Positions 7,344 to 18,339 of a stretch of 64,000 bases of DNA are shown in pieces. Position 1 is the stretch's first letter. Every line of letters starts with the position of its first letter. This stretch comes from Flavonifractor sp. An82 (GTDB lineage: Bacteria; Bacillota; Clostridia; Oscillospirales; Oscillospiraceae), in the NCBI RefSeq assembly GCF_002159265.1, contig NZ_NFHG01000013.1, positions 34,081 through 98,080 on the forward strand, written 5' to 3'. The notes under the pieces are model-generated. The model had not been told where the DNA came from, made no database searches, and saw only the letters and a program-made list of their open reading frames with translations. Position numbers and translations under genes: made by a program.

Positions 7344-9645
7344 GGCCGGAGCCCTCCTTTTCGATCAGACCCTCTTCCATAAAGCGGCGGAAGAGGATGT
7401 GGGGATTGACAGGTGCGTCATTAACAAAGACGCCGGTGGCCTGGTAGACCGCGTTGCGGATGGCGGGAGCCACCGAGCAGGTGGGGGGCTCGCCCAGAGC
7501 CTTGGTGCCGAAGGCGCTGGTGGGCTCCGGGTTTTCCACGAAGAAGGCCCGCAGGCGGGGATGGTCCATAAAGGTGGACAGCTTGTAGTCCAGCAGGTTG
7601 TTGTTCAGGGCCTTGCCGCTCTTGGGATCAAAGAGCAGCTTCTCCGACAGGCCGAAGCCGATGCCCATGCTCATGCCGCCGTGGACCTGGGCCTCCGCCA
7701 GGGCGGGGTTGATGATGGTGCCGGCGTCGTGGACGTTGACCAGATCCAGCAGCTTTACCTTGCACATGGGGATGTCCACCTCAACCTCGGCAAAGGTGCA
7801 GCCGAAGGAATAGGCGTTGGACTTGATCTGGGCGGTGCTCTCCGCCGTCAGGTGCTGGCTGTGGGTCAGGCTGTAGAGAGCCTCGGTGGCCAGGTCTCCC
7901 AGGGTCATCAGAACCCGGCCGTCAGTGATGCGGACGATGTTGCCGTCCACGATGTTCAGGTTGTAGGGTGGCATCCGGGTCAGCTCGTGGGCGTAGTTCA
8001 GGATGCGCTCCTTCAGCAGCAGGCCGGTCTGACGGATGGCAAAGCCTGCGGTGTAGGTCTGGCGGGAAGCGTAGGCCCCGGTGCCGAAGGGGGTAACGTC
8101 GGTATCCTGGCAGGAGACCATATGGACCTTGTCCAGGGGCACCCCAATCACGTCGGCGGTCATCTGGGCAAAGGCGGTGTCGGCACCCTGGCCGATCTCG
8201 GTCTCACCCAGCTGGACCTGGAGGGAGCCATCCTGGTTGAGGACCATCCGGCAGGCGGAGGTCTCAAGGGAGATGGGCCATACGGCGGTATTGTACCAGA
8301 ACACCGCCATGCCGATGCCCCGGCGGATATCGCCGGTCTGGTTCTGGTAGGCCTTGTATTTCCGCAGGTAGTCGGTGACCTCCATACCCTTGTCGATGCA
8401 CTGGTTGAAGGTGTCGGAATAGAGCTCGTTTTTGGAGAAGGGATCGGTGAATCCCACCGGCATCAGATTTTTCCGCCGGAATTCGATGGGGTCCATGCCA
8501 AGCCGGGCGGCAACCTCCTCAGTGTGGCACTCCACCGCCCACATGGCCTGGGGGATGCCGTAGCCCCGCATGGCGCCGGCCACCGGCTTGTTGGTGAACA
8601 CGGTGTAGGCGTCCACCTCCACGTTGTCGCAGGGGTAGAGCTGCGGGAAGGCACCGGCACCCTTGGCGCAGATGCTGTGGCCGTGGGAGGCATAGGCGCC
8701 CTGGTCGGAGAAGGCCTCCAGCTTGCGGGCGGCATAGGTGCCGTCGGGCCGCACCCAGGAGATGATATGGCTGTGGATAGCGTGGCGTACCCGGTTGGAG
8801 ACAAAGGTGTCCTCCCGGGGGATGTCCAGCTTGACCAGATGGCCCCCCAGCTGCATGCACAGCCAGGCGCACAGGGGCTCATAAAGCACGTCCTGCTTGT
8901 TGCCGAAACCGCCGCCGATGTAAGGCTTGATGATATGGATCTTGCCCCACTCGATGCCCAGGGCCTGGCCCACCACCCGGCGGACGATATGGGGGATCTG
9001 GGTGGAGGTGACCATTTTGATGCGGTCGCCGGTCATCTCGGCGAAGCAGATGAAGTTCTCAATGTGGCAGTGCTGGACGGTGGGGGTCTGGTACCAGCCC
9101 TCCACTTTGATGAGGCCGGGCTCCTTGATGGCCTCCTCATAGTTGCCCTTGCGGATGGTGGTGTGCTTGAGGATATTGTTGGGATAGGCCTCGTGAAGCT
9201 GGGGGGCCCCGTCCTTCATGGCCTCATGGACGTCCAGTACGAAGGGGTACTCCTCGTACTCCACCTTGATGGCCCGGATGGCCTGGGCGGCGGCCACCTC
9301 GTTTTCCGCCACCACCGCGCCGATGTCGTCGCCGTAGAAGCGGACCCGGTCGGTGAGCACCAGCCGGTCTGCCACGTCCTGGTGGCTCTCGTCGGTGGAC
9401 CAGGGGTGACCGGCGGTGGGGAAGTAATGCTTCTCCTTCAGGTCAAAGCAGGTAAATACCTTGATGACGCCGGGGATGGCCTCCGCAGCAGAGGTATCGA
9501 TGGACTTGACCCGGCCGTTGGCAATGGTGGCGTGCAGCACCTGGGCGATGTAGGCGCTCTTGTCACACAGATCGTCGGTGTACCTGGTGCGGCCCACAGC
9601 CTTGTCATGGGCGTCCACCCGGGTCACTTTTTTTCCGACATACAT
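7336..9645 (-). CDS. xdhA: xanthine dehydrogenase-type molybdenum-binding subunit
   Basis: Catalytic large subunit (769 residues) of the molybdenum hydroxylase family, binding molybdopterin. The N-terminal KAVGRTRYTDDL opening, the KPYIGGGFGNKQ glycine-rich motif, the AMRGYGIPQ motif and the C-terminal GEPPTCSVAPAIRNAV segment with the catalytic glutamate are present. ATG 9645 is preceded by AGGAGG with good spacing; the longer open frame upstream has no such site. It is the first structural gene of the unit and lies 43 bp after a Crp/Fnr regulator. Molybdenum cofactor genes are not in this window. Confidence 0.92.
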   Translation of the reverse strand: MYVGKKVTRVDAHDKAVGRTRYTDDLCDKSAYIAQVLHATIANGRVKSIDTSAAEAIPGVIKVFTCFDLKEKHYFPTAGHPWSTDESHQDVADRLVLTDRVRFYGDDIGAVVAENEVAAAQAIRAIKVEYEEYPFVLDVHEAMKDGAPQLHEAYPNNILKHTTIRKGNYEEAIKEPGLIKVEGWYQTPTVQHCHIENFICFAEMTGDRIKMVTSTQIPHIVRRVVGQALGIEWGKIHIIKPYIGGGFGNKQDVLYEPLCAWLCMQLGGHLVKLDIPREDTFVSNRVRHAIHSHIISWVRPDGTYAARKLEAFSDQGAYASHGHSICAKGAGAFPQLYPCDNVEVDAYTVFTNKPVAGAMRGYGIPQAMWAVECHTEEVAARLGMDPIEFRRKNLMPVGFTDPFSKNELYSDTFNQCIDKGMEVTDYLRKYKAYQNQTGDIRRGIGMAVFWYNTAVWPISLETSACRMVLNQDGSLQVQLGETEIGQGADTAFAQMTADVIGVPLDKVHMVSCQDTDVTPFGTGAYASRQTYTAGFAIRQTGLLLKERILNYAHELTRMPPYNLNIVDGNIVRITDGRVLMTLGDLATEALYSLTHSQHLTAESTAQIKSNAYSFGCTFAEVEVDIPMCKVKLLDLVNVHDAGTIINPALAEAQVHGGMSMGIGFGLSEKLLFDPKSGKALNNNLLDYKLSTFMDHPRLRAFFVENPEPTSAFGTKALGEPPTCSVAPAIRNAVYQATGVFVNDAPVNPHILFRRFMEEGLIEKEGSGHV

Positions 9646-9688
9646 GGCGCTTTCCTCCTTTTGATGCTCCGTGTTGACGGAGGGATAT

Positions 9689-10390
9689 TCAACCGTTGAT
9701 GTGATGCTCAATGTGGGCTTTCATGGCCCGGTAGCCCTCCTCGGGAATGAGGATCTTTCCCCGCTGGAGCCGGATCAGCCCCATATCCTCCAGCTTTTGA
9801 ATGCTGCGGTTCAGGGTCTTGACCGAAAAGCCAATCTCCTCGGCGATCTGGGTCCTGGTCTGCTTCAGCTCCAAAACCTGGGGGGTGGGCAGCCGCTGCT
9901 CGAATTTTCGGATCAGATGGACCATCAGCCGGTCCTTGCCCTCCATAAAGAGGTACTTGCGGGCCTCCGCGGTCTGGGTAATGAGACGGTGTATGTTTTC
10001 CTGGGTGCGCAGGAAGAGCGCGTCCACGTCCATCCGCATCCACTCCATATAAGCAGAGGCGGGAATGGAGAGGACCCGGCAGGGGGTGGAGGCGATGATG
10101 CTGATGCGGTACTGGGACAGACCGGCGAAGCACTCGATCTCACCGAAGAAATCGCCGGGCCCGAAGTCCTTGAAGGGGTAGGAACGTTCATGCATGGGCC
10201 ATTCCACGCCGGTCACCTTGCCGGAGAGAATGATAAAGATATGGGTGCAGTCCGTGCCTGCCTTGATAAAGGTATGCTCCGCCTCAATGTCAATGAGGGT
10301 CATATAGTACTTGACCTCTTCCGTGCAGTTGCGGAACAGAAGCTCCATATAGTTTCGCTTCTGAGGCGGAAGCGCCTGAAAGACATCCAC
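9689..10390 (-). CDS. Crp/Fnr-family transcriptional regulator
   Basis: A 233-residue regulator with an N-terminal cyclic-nucleotide-binding-like beta-roll (PGDFFGEIECFAG near residues 78-90) and a C-terminal winged helix (TRTQIAEEIGFSVKTLNRSIQKL at about 178-200). No Fnr-type cysteine cluster is apparent, so oxygen sensing through 4Fe-4S is not supported; the ligand is unknown. It precedes the xanthine dehydrogenase genes on the same strand with a 43-bp gap, so it probably controls that unit. Confidence 0.87.
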   Translation of the reverse strand: MDVFQALPPQKRNYMELLFRNCTEEVKYYMTLIDIEAEHTFIKAGTDCTHIFIILSGKVTGVEWPMHERSYPFKDFGPGDFFGEIECFAGLSQYRISIIASTPCRVLSIPASAYMEWMRMDVDALFLRTQENIHRLITQTAEARKYLFMEGKDRLMVHLIRKFEQRLPTPQVLELKQTRTQIAEEIGFSVKTLNRSIQKLEDMGLIRLQRGKILIPEEGYRAMKAHIEHHING

Positions 10391-10509
10391 AGGACCTCAC
10401 CTCCTTACGTCCTTATTATATCGTCTAATTCCCACAAAAAGAAAGGTCATGTGTCTTATTTTTCTGGAGTTTTTTCAGAAAGCAAGCTTTTGTCGGCGGG
10501 AGTATACCA

Positions 10510-10547
10510 AAAGGCCTGCTTCCTCCGGGGGAAAGAAGCAGGCCTTT
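10510..10547. terminator. terminator after the malic enzyme gene
   Basis: 13-bp inverted repeat (arms 10510-10522 and 10535-10547, loop of 12 nt). On the minus strand it is followed by a run of T and lies 29 bp beyond the malic enzyme stop codon. Between 10391 and 10509 only the regulator's upstream region is seen. Confidence 0.8.
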
Positions 10548-10575
10548 GCTTACAGTTATAGGTTCCCCGGGAGGG

Positions 10576-11745
<1,170 letters not shown>

Positions 11746-11761
11746 GAAAAAGCCTTCTTTC

Positions 11762-13126
<1,365 letters not shown>

Positions 13127-13327
13127 GTGTAGACCATCCCTTTCTCCGTCTGTGGACGGGGTCATTTTAATATCTGCATTTTAGCACAGATTCTGCCGGG
13201 ATAAAAGTCTGACACCTGGAAAGAGCGCCCTTTTGTGTCGGATTTGTGCTGTCCGCACAAGGGAGAGGGAGTGAGGGGGCGGCCCCCTGCCGGTTGCCAC
13301 AAAAATCTTTTTCTGGTTTCCAAATCC

Positions 13328-13356
13328 TTGACAGAAGAAAGCGGAGCACGTATACT
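13328..13356 (+). promoter_or_regulatory. sigma-A-type promoter of glnA
   Basis: TTGACA at 13328-13333 and TATACT at 13351-13356 with an exact 17-bp spacer. The predicted transcript starts near 13363 and has a leader of about 90 nt before glnA. The rest of 13127-13327 shows no gene. Confidence 0.85.
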
Positions 13357-13370
13357 AAATTTTGTGAACA

Positions 13371-13402
13371 AAGGCGTTCCGGCCCGGGGGGCGGAGCGCC
13401 TT
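13371..13402 (+). promoter_or_regulatory. GC-rich leader hairpin upstream of glnA
   Basis: Arms 13371-13381 and 13392-13402 pair over 11 positions (one G-T pair) around a 10-nt loop of C and G. It begins within about 10 nt of the predicted start of transcription. The following CTTTGC is not a good U-tract, so a classic terminator is doubtful; a regulated leader is possible since an ANTAR protein gene follows glnA. Confidence 0.5.
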
Positions 13403-13452
13403 CTTTGCTATCCGAAATCTATGATTTTGAATGAGAGAAAGGGGCCCCTGTC

Positions 13453-14784
13453 ATGCCGCACTCCAAAGAAGACATCATCCGCATGGTACGGGAAGAGGAT
13501 GTCAAATTCATCCGTCTGCAATTCACTGATATTTTCGGCCAGCTGAAAAACGTGGCCATCACCGCCTCCCAGATCGAGAAGGCGGTCAACAATCAGTGCA
13601 TGTTTGACGGTTCCTCCATTGAAGGCTTCGTCCGCATCGACGAGTCCGACCAGTACCTGTTCCCCGACCTGAAATCCTATCGGGTGTTTCCCTGGCAGCC
13701 CCACCACGGCAAGGTGGCCCGGCTCATCTGCGATGTACACAACACCGACGGCTCTCCCTTTGCGGGTGATCCCCGCTACGTGCTCAAGCGGGCCCTGCAG
13801 AAGGCCAAGGATATGGGCTTTGACGCCTTCAACGTAGGCCCTGAGGCGGAATTCTTCCTGTTCCAGACCGATGACGAGGGCAAACCCACCACCAAGACCA
13901 ACGACGAGGCCGGCTACTTCGATCTGGGTCCTCTGGACCACGGTGAGTCCACCCGCCGGGAGATCTGCCTGGCGCTGGAATCCATGAAATTTGAGATCGA
14001 GGCCAGCCACCACGAGTGCGCCCAGGGGCAGCATGAGATCGACTTCAAGTATGAGGAGGCCCTCCACGCTGCCGACAACATCATGACCTTCAAGCTGGCG
14101 GTCAAGACCCTGGCCCAGAAGAACGGCCTCCACGCCACCTTTATGCCCAAGCCCATCTACGGTGTGGCCGGCTCTGGTATGCACACCAACATGTCCCTGT
14201 TCCGCAACGGCAAGAACGTGTTTTACGATCCCAACGGCGAGCAGGGCCTGTCCAAGGAGGCCTACAGCTTTATTGCCGGTCTGCTGGCCCACGTGAAGGG
14301 CATGGCGGCCATCACCAATCCTCTGGTCAACTCCTACAAGCGGCTGGTGCCCGGCTACGAGGCCCCCTGCTATCTGGCCTGGTCCGCCTCCAACCGCTCC
14401 GCCCTCATCCGGATCCCCGCCTCCCGGGGCCAGTCCACCCGGGTAGAGCTCCGCTCCCCCGACCCCTCCTGCAACCCCTATCTGGCCTTCGCCGTCTGTC
14501 TGGCCGCCGGTCTGGACGGCATCGAGAAGGGTCTGGTGCCTCCTGCCGAGATCACCGAGAACATCTATGCCATGGATGACGCCGCCCGCAAGGTCCGCGG
14601 CATCGATTCCCTGCCCGGCTCTCTGGAGGAGGCCATCCGCGCCCTGGAGGCTGACCAGCTGATCCTGGATACTCTGGGCGATCATGTGGCCCAGAACTAT
14701 CTGGAAGGCAAGAAGAAGGAATGGGAAGAGTACCGCACCCGTGTGTCCTCCTGGGAGCGGGAGAAATATATCATCAACTATTGA
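13453..14784 (+). CDS. glnA: glutamine synthetase, type I
   Basis: Condenses ammonia and glutamate to glutamine with ATP; forms dodecamers in the cytoplasm. The 443-residue length is that of the GSI-alpha type of Firmicutes, lacking the adenylylation-loop insertion of GSI-beta. Seen motifs: the DGSSIEGF loop near residue 52, [11 protein letters not shown] with metal-binding glutamates, [11 protein letters not shown] and the [13 protein letters not shown] substrate region. The nearby ANTAR-domain gene 27 bp downstream and the hairpin in the leader suggest control by antitermination rather than GlnR; no GlnR site was recognised. Confidence 0.95.
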   Translation: MPHSKEDIIRMVREEDVKFIRLQFTDIFGQLKNVAITASQIEKAVNNQCMFDGSSIEGFVRIDESDQYLFPDLKSYRVFPWQPHHGKVARLICDVHNTDGSPFAGDPRYVLKRALQKAKDMGFDAFNVGPEAEFFLFQTDDEGKPTTKTNDEAGYFDLGPLDHGESTRREICLALESMKFEIEASHHECAQGQHEIDFKYEEALHAADNIMTFKLAVKTLAQKNGLHATFMPKPIYGVAGSGMHTNMSLFRNGKNVFYDPNGEQGLSKEAYSFIAGLLAHVKGMAAITNPLVNSYKRLVPGYEAPCYLAWSASNRSALIRIPASRGQSTRVELRSPDPSCNPYLAFAVCLAAGLDGIEKGLVPPAEITENIYAMDDAARKVRGIDSLPGSLEEAIRALEADQLILDTLGDHVAQNYLEGKKKEWEEYRTRVSSWEREKYIINY

Positions 14785-14811
14785 TCCCAGGCGATGCGGT
14801 AGGAAGCGGAC

Positions 14812-15330
14812 ATGGAAAAGGTGATCGTGGCCTTTGCCGGCCCTCAGAACGGCAAACGTATCCGGGAGATCCTGGAGCGGTCGGGCACCGCAACCTGTCT
14901 GCTGTGTACCTCCGCCGATCAGGTGCGCCGCACGGTGCACGAACAGCAGGTGCCTGCCGTGGTGTGCGGCTATAAGTTTGCCGACGGCCCGGCGGAGCTG
15001 CTCTATGAGGATCTGCCCTCCTTCTGCCATATGCTCATCGTGGCCTCCCAGAGCCTTTTGGATCTGGTGCAGAATCCGGACATCCTGCGCCTGAGCGCCC
15101 CCGCTTCCCGCAGCGAGCTGCTGGGTGCGGTGGAGGATCTGCTCTCCCAGGTTCGGGCCCAGCCCCTCCGGCGCAGTGAAACGGAGCGGGAGCTGATTGC
15201 CCGGGCCAAAGCCCGGCTGATGACGGAGGGGTTAACGGAAGAGGAGGCCCACCGGGCCCTCCAGAAAAAAAGTATGGCCGCCGGCGTCAAGCTGGCCCAG
15301 GCGGCGCGCATGGTGCTGGCATACCGGTAA
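14812..15330 (+). CDS. ANTAR-domain regulator (RNA-binding antiterminator)
   Basis: A 172-residue protein with an N-terminal receiver-like fold and a C-terminal ANTAR helix bundle (from about residue 122: ELIARAKARLMTEGLTEEEA onward, with the conserved alanine-rich AHRALQKKSM and AQAARMVL helices). The receiver is degenerate: no clear acidic phosphorylation pocket is visible. ANTAR proteins bind paired hexaloop hairpins in nascent RNA and prevent termination; genes of this kind often accompany glnA in clostridia. It shares the glnA transcript. Confidence 0.85.
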   Translation: MEKVIVAFAGPQNGKRIREILERSGTATCLLCTSADQVRRTVHEQQVPAVVCGYKFADGPAELLYEDLPSFCHMLIVASQSLLDLVQNPDILRLSAPASRSELLGAVEDLLSQVRAQPLRRSETERELIARAKARLMTEGLTEEEAHRALQKKSMAAGVKLAQAARMVLAYR

Positions 15331-15361
15331 GCGGCATATGGTAGAGAGACAGAGCAGTCTC

Positions 15362-15393
15362 GCGGCGGCGGTCCGAGGCGTGACCGCCGCCGC
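15362..15393 (+). terminator. hairpin after the ANTAR gene
   Basis: 12-bp perfect GC-rich inverted repeat (15362-15373 and 15382-15393) with an 8-nt loop, followed by only TTTG. It separates glnA-ANTAR from dapF; the weak U-tract suggests partial termination. Confidence 0.6.
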
Positions 15394-15420
15394 TTTGTAT
15401 CCGGAGACAGGAGGGATACC

Positions 15421-16212
15421 ATGCGCTTTACCAAGATGGAGGGCCTGGGCAACGACTATATCTACCTCAACGGCCTGGACGGTCTGCCGGAGGATCTGCC
15501 CGATCTGGCCCGGCGGATGAGTGACCGCCACTTTGGCGTGGGGAGCGACGGGCTGATCTGCATCTGCCCGTCGGACCGGGCGGACTTTAAAATGCAGATG
15601 TTCAACGCCGACGGCTCCCAAGGTGAAATGTGTGGCAACGGCATCCGCTGCCTGGGCAAATATGTCTATGACAAGGGCCTCACCCGTAAGCGCAGCCTGA
15701 TCATTGAAACCGGCGGCGGCCTGCGCAAGCTGGAGCTGCTGACGGAGGACGGCCTGGTAAAGGCGGTCCGTGTGAATATGGGCCATCCCCGGGTAGGGGC
15801 GGTGGTGGAACTGGCGGCGGGGGACCGGCTGTGGCAGGTAACTCCGGTATCCATGGGCAATCCCCATGCAGTCCTCTTTGTAGACCGGCCGGAGACGCTG
15901 GATCTGGAGAAGCTGGGACCCTGCTTTGAACGCCACTCCGCCTTTCCCGAGGGGGTCAACACCGAGTTCGTCCGCTGCGTCTCCCATGACCGGCTGGCCA
16001 TGCGGGTGTGGGAGCGGGGCAGCGGCGAGACCCTGGCCTGCGGCACCGGCGCCTGCGCGGCGCTGGCGGCAGCGGTGGCCCAGGACAAGTGCGGCCGTCA
16101 GGCCGCTGTGGAGCTGCCCGGCGGGGTACTGGAGTTATCCTGGCCCGCCGGAGAAGAGATGATGATGACAGGACCGGCGAACACGGTCTTTGAGGGGGAA
16201 TACTCCATCTAA
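15421..16212 (+). CDS. dapF: diaminopimelate epimerase
   Basis: Converts LL- to meso-diaminopimelate for peptidoglycan and lysine, without cofactor. The 263-residue length is typical. Both catalytic cysteines are in view: the first in GEMCGNGIRC and the second in LACGTGACAAL. ATG 15421 is preceded by ACAGGAGG. dapL follows 18 bp later, so the pair provides consecutive steps (LL-DAP formation and epimerisation). Confidence 0.95.
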   Translation: MRFTKMEGLGNDYIYLNGLDGLPEDLPDLARRMSDRHFGVGSDGLICICPSDRADFKMQMFNADGSQGEMCGNGIRCLGKYVYDKGLTRKRSLIIETGGGLRKLELLTEDGLVKAVRVNMGHPRVGAVVELAAGDRLWQVTPVSMGNPHAVLFVDRPETLDLEKLGPCFERHSAFPEGVNTEFVRCVSHDRLAMRVWERGSGETLACGTGACAALAAAVAQDKCGRQAAVELPGGVLELSWPAGEEMMMTGPANTVFEGEYSI

Positions 16213-16230
16213 CGCAAAGGAGAGAGTACA

Positions 16231-17448
16231 ATGGCAAGAATCAATGAGAATTTCAACAAGCTGCCCGGCAGCTATCTGTTTTCTGAGATTGCCCGGCGGG
16301 TGGCCGCCTACAGCGCCGAAAACCCGGACCGGAGCCTGATCCGTCTGGGCATCGGTGATGTGACCCGGCCCCTGCCCGCCGCCGTCACTGCCGCCATGCA
16401 CAAGGCGGTGGACGAGATGGCCACCGCCCAGGGCTTCCACGGCTACGGCCCGGAGCAGGGCTACGACTTCCTCCGGGAGGCGATTGCCCAGTATGACTAC
16501 AAGGCCCGGGGCGTGGATATCAAGCCCGAGGAGATCTTCGTGTCCGACGGCGCCAAGAGCGACTGCGGCAACATCGGGGATATCTTTGACAAGGATAATG
16601 CGGTGGCGGTGTGTGACCCGGTGTACCCCGTCTATGTGGATACCAATGCCATGGCAGGCCGGGCCGGTGAGTACGACGCCGATACCGGCCGCTGGACCAA
16701 CCTGGTCTACATGCCCTGCGTGGCGGAGAACGGCTTTTCTCCGGCCATTCCGGAGGAGAAGGTGGATCTGATCTATCTCTGCTTCCCCAATAACCCCACT
16801 GGCGCTGTGGCTACCCGGGAGCAGCTGAAGGCCTGGGTGGATCACGCCAACGCCACCGGTGCCGTCATCCTCTTTGATAGCGCCTATGAGGCCTTTATCA
16901 CCGATCCTGCTATCCCCCACTCCATCTTTGAGATCGAGGGAGCCCGCACCTGCGCCATCGAGTTCCGGTCCTTCTCCAAGACCGCCGGCTTTACCGGTAC
17001 CCGCTGCGCCTATACCGTCATCCCCAAGGAGCTGGAGCGCAATGGTACCGCCCTCAACGGCCTGTGGAACCGCCGTCAGTGTACCAAGTTCAACGGAGTG
17101 CCCTACGTGGTCCAGCGAGGTGCTGAGGCCGTGTACAGCCCAGAGGGCCGCGCCCAGGTGAAGGAGACCATCGACTATTACCTGAACAACGCTAAGGTCA
17201 TCCGGGAGGGCCTGGCCGCCGCCGGGCTCACCGTGTCCGGCGGGGAGAACTCCCCCTATATCTGGGCCCGCACCCCCAACGGCATGGGCTCCTGGGACTT
17301 CTTCGACAAGCTGCTGCGGGAGGCTAACGTGGTCACCACCCCCGGCGCCGGCTTTGGTCCCAGCGGCGAGGGCTACATCCGCCTCACTGCCTTCGGCGAG
17401 GCGGAGGCCACCCGCCAGGCGGTGGAGCGCATCAAGGCCATCCTGTAA
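16231..17448 (+). CDS. dapL: LL-diaminopimelate aminotransferase
   Basis: Makes LL-diaminopimelate directly from tetrahydrodipicolinate and glutamate with PLP, bypassing the acyl-blocked DapC/DapE route. The 405-residue protein carries the fold-type I motifs [10 protein letters not shown] and [12 protein letters not shown], the latter holding the PLP lysine. The opening [11 protein letters not shown] is characteristic of DapL. Pairing with dapF and the nearby lysA indicates the aminotransferase variant of lysine synthesis, common in Oscillospiraceae. Confidence 0.94.
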   Translation: MARINENFNKLPGSYLFSEIARRVAAYSAENPDRSLIRLGIGDVTRPLPAAVTAAMHKAVDEMATAQGFHGYGPEQGYDFLREAIAQYDYKARGVDIKPEEIFVSDGAKSDCGNIGDIFDKDNAVAVCDPVYPVYVDTNAMAGRAGEYDADTGRWTNLVYMPCVAENGFSPAIPEEKVDLIYLCFPNNPTGAVATREQLKAWVDHANATGAVILFDSAYEAFITDPAIPHSIFEIEGARTCAIEFRSFSKTAGFTGTRCAYTVIPKELERNGTALNGLWNRRQCTKFNGVPYVVQRGAEAVYSPEGRAQVKETIDYYLNNAKVIREGLAAAGLTVSGGENSPYIWARTPNGMGSWDFFDKLLREANVVTTPGAGFGPSGEGYIRLTAFGEAEATRQAVERIKAIL

Positions 17449-17455
17449 GAGCATC

Positions 17456-17489
17456 AAAAATGCCCGCTGCAAATGCAGCGGGCATTTTT
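17456..17489. terminator. bidirectional terminator between dapL and the ECF gene
   Basis: 15-bp perfect inverted repeat (17456-17470 and 17475-17489, AAAT loop) with A-run and T-run flanks, between convergent genes. Confidence 0.9.
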
Positions 17490-17499
17490 TGCATCTGAT

Positions 17500-18078
17500 T
17501 CAGGCCAGCTTCAGATGGGAGCGCTTAAGGGCGTTGCGAATGAGGATGCACAGCAGGGGAGCAGCCACCAGCGCGATCACGGAGTTGAAGATGGACGCGG
17601 GAATCTTAGCGTACAGGGTCAGAACAGCGGCTGCGGGAGTCAGGCCCTCTACCAGCAGGCCGTTGTAGAAGTAGCTTTTGGAGAAGTAAAGGATGTAGTA
17701 GATGATGCAGCCCAGCACCGCGCCGGACAGACAACGGGGATAGGTGGGCTCCTCCCGGTGGGAGGCCTTCCACATCACCAGACCGGCCCCCAGGCCCATG
17801 GCGCCCTTGGTCAGGAAGGTGATCCAGGATTCCGAAATAAACAGAGGATTGGTGAAGTCAAACAGCATGGAGCCCAGACCGGAGGCCAGACCGCCGATGG
17901 GCCCCAGCAGCAGACCGGACAGGCAGCACATGATATTGGCCAGGGTAAAGGAGGTGTTGCCGCCGATGGCGATGGGCATTGTGATGCGGAGATAGTTGCT
18001 GGCAAACACCAGGGCGGTCATCATGGCCAGAACCGCGATTTTCAGCGTGGAATTGGAACGGGATCGCATGAAGAACAC
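17500..18078 (-). CDS. ECF transporter S component, substrate unknown
   Basis: Integral membrane protein of 192 residues with about six hydrophobic segments and a LKIAVLAMMTALVFASNYLRI first helix, the usual look of the substrate-binding S subunit of energy-coupling-factor vitamin importers. It lacks its own EcfA/EcfT genes here and would share a general module encoded elsewhere. Its place beside dapF-dapL and lysA raises the idea of a lysine-related substrate, but that is inference only and no riboswitch class was recognised upstream. Confidence 0.75.
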   Translation of the reverse strand: MFFMRSRSNSTLKIAVLAMMTALVFASNYLRITMPIAIGGNTSFTLANIMCCLSGLLLGPIGGLASGLGSMLFDFTNPLFISESWITFLTKGAMGLGAGLVMWKASHREEPTYPRCLSGAVLGCIIYYILYFSKSYFYNGLLVEGLTPAAAVLTLYAKIPASIFNSVIALVAAPLLCILIRNALKRSHLKLA

Positions 18079-18203
18079 TTCCTTTGTCTTTCTTTAACCT
18101 GATTATAGCCCTGAACTGACCTTTATTCAAACGCCAGATATAGAAAAAATAATAAGGTCAGACTGCGGGGCAGGAGCCCGAATTCCCTGCGATTTGCCGG
18201 AGC

Positions 18204-18227
18204 CAAAGATGCGCAAGCGTATCTTTG
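18204..18227. other. isolated hairpin in the ECF-lysA intergenic region
   Basis: An 11-bp inverted repeat with one G-T pair and a minimal loop (18204-18227), preceded by a smaller GCAGG/CCTGC pairing (18170-18190). It lies in the 261-bp non-coding stretch 18079-18339, upstream of the lysA promoter. No known riboswitch or repeat family was recognised. Confidence 0.45.
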
Positions 18228-18282
18228 GGTATAATTCTAAAGAATGGATGGAGAAAGGAGGAAACAAAGGAGAATCTGTGCA

Positions 18283-18311
18283 TTGACAGATGGACAAAAC
18301 TTTACTATAGT
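18283..18311 (+). promoter_or_regulatory. sigma-A-type promoter of lysA
   Basis: TTGACA at 18283-18288 and TATAGT at 18306-18311, spacer 17 bp, 28 bp before the lysA start codon. Confidence 0.85.
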
Positions 18312-18339
18312 AAATAGCAAAAGATAAGAAGGTGAACCC

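Noticed and set aside
7330..9699. A 789-codon plus-strand frame opposite xdhA
   Set aside because: Shadow of the molybdenum subunit gene, with glycine/valine/histidine-rich composition and no motif.
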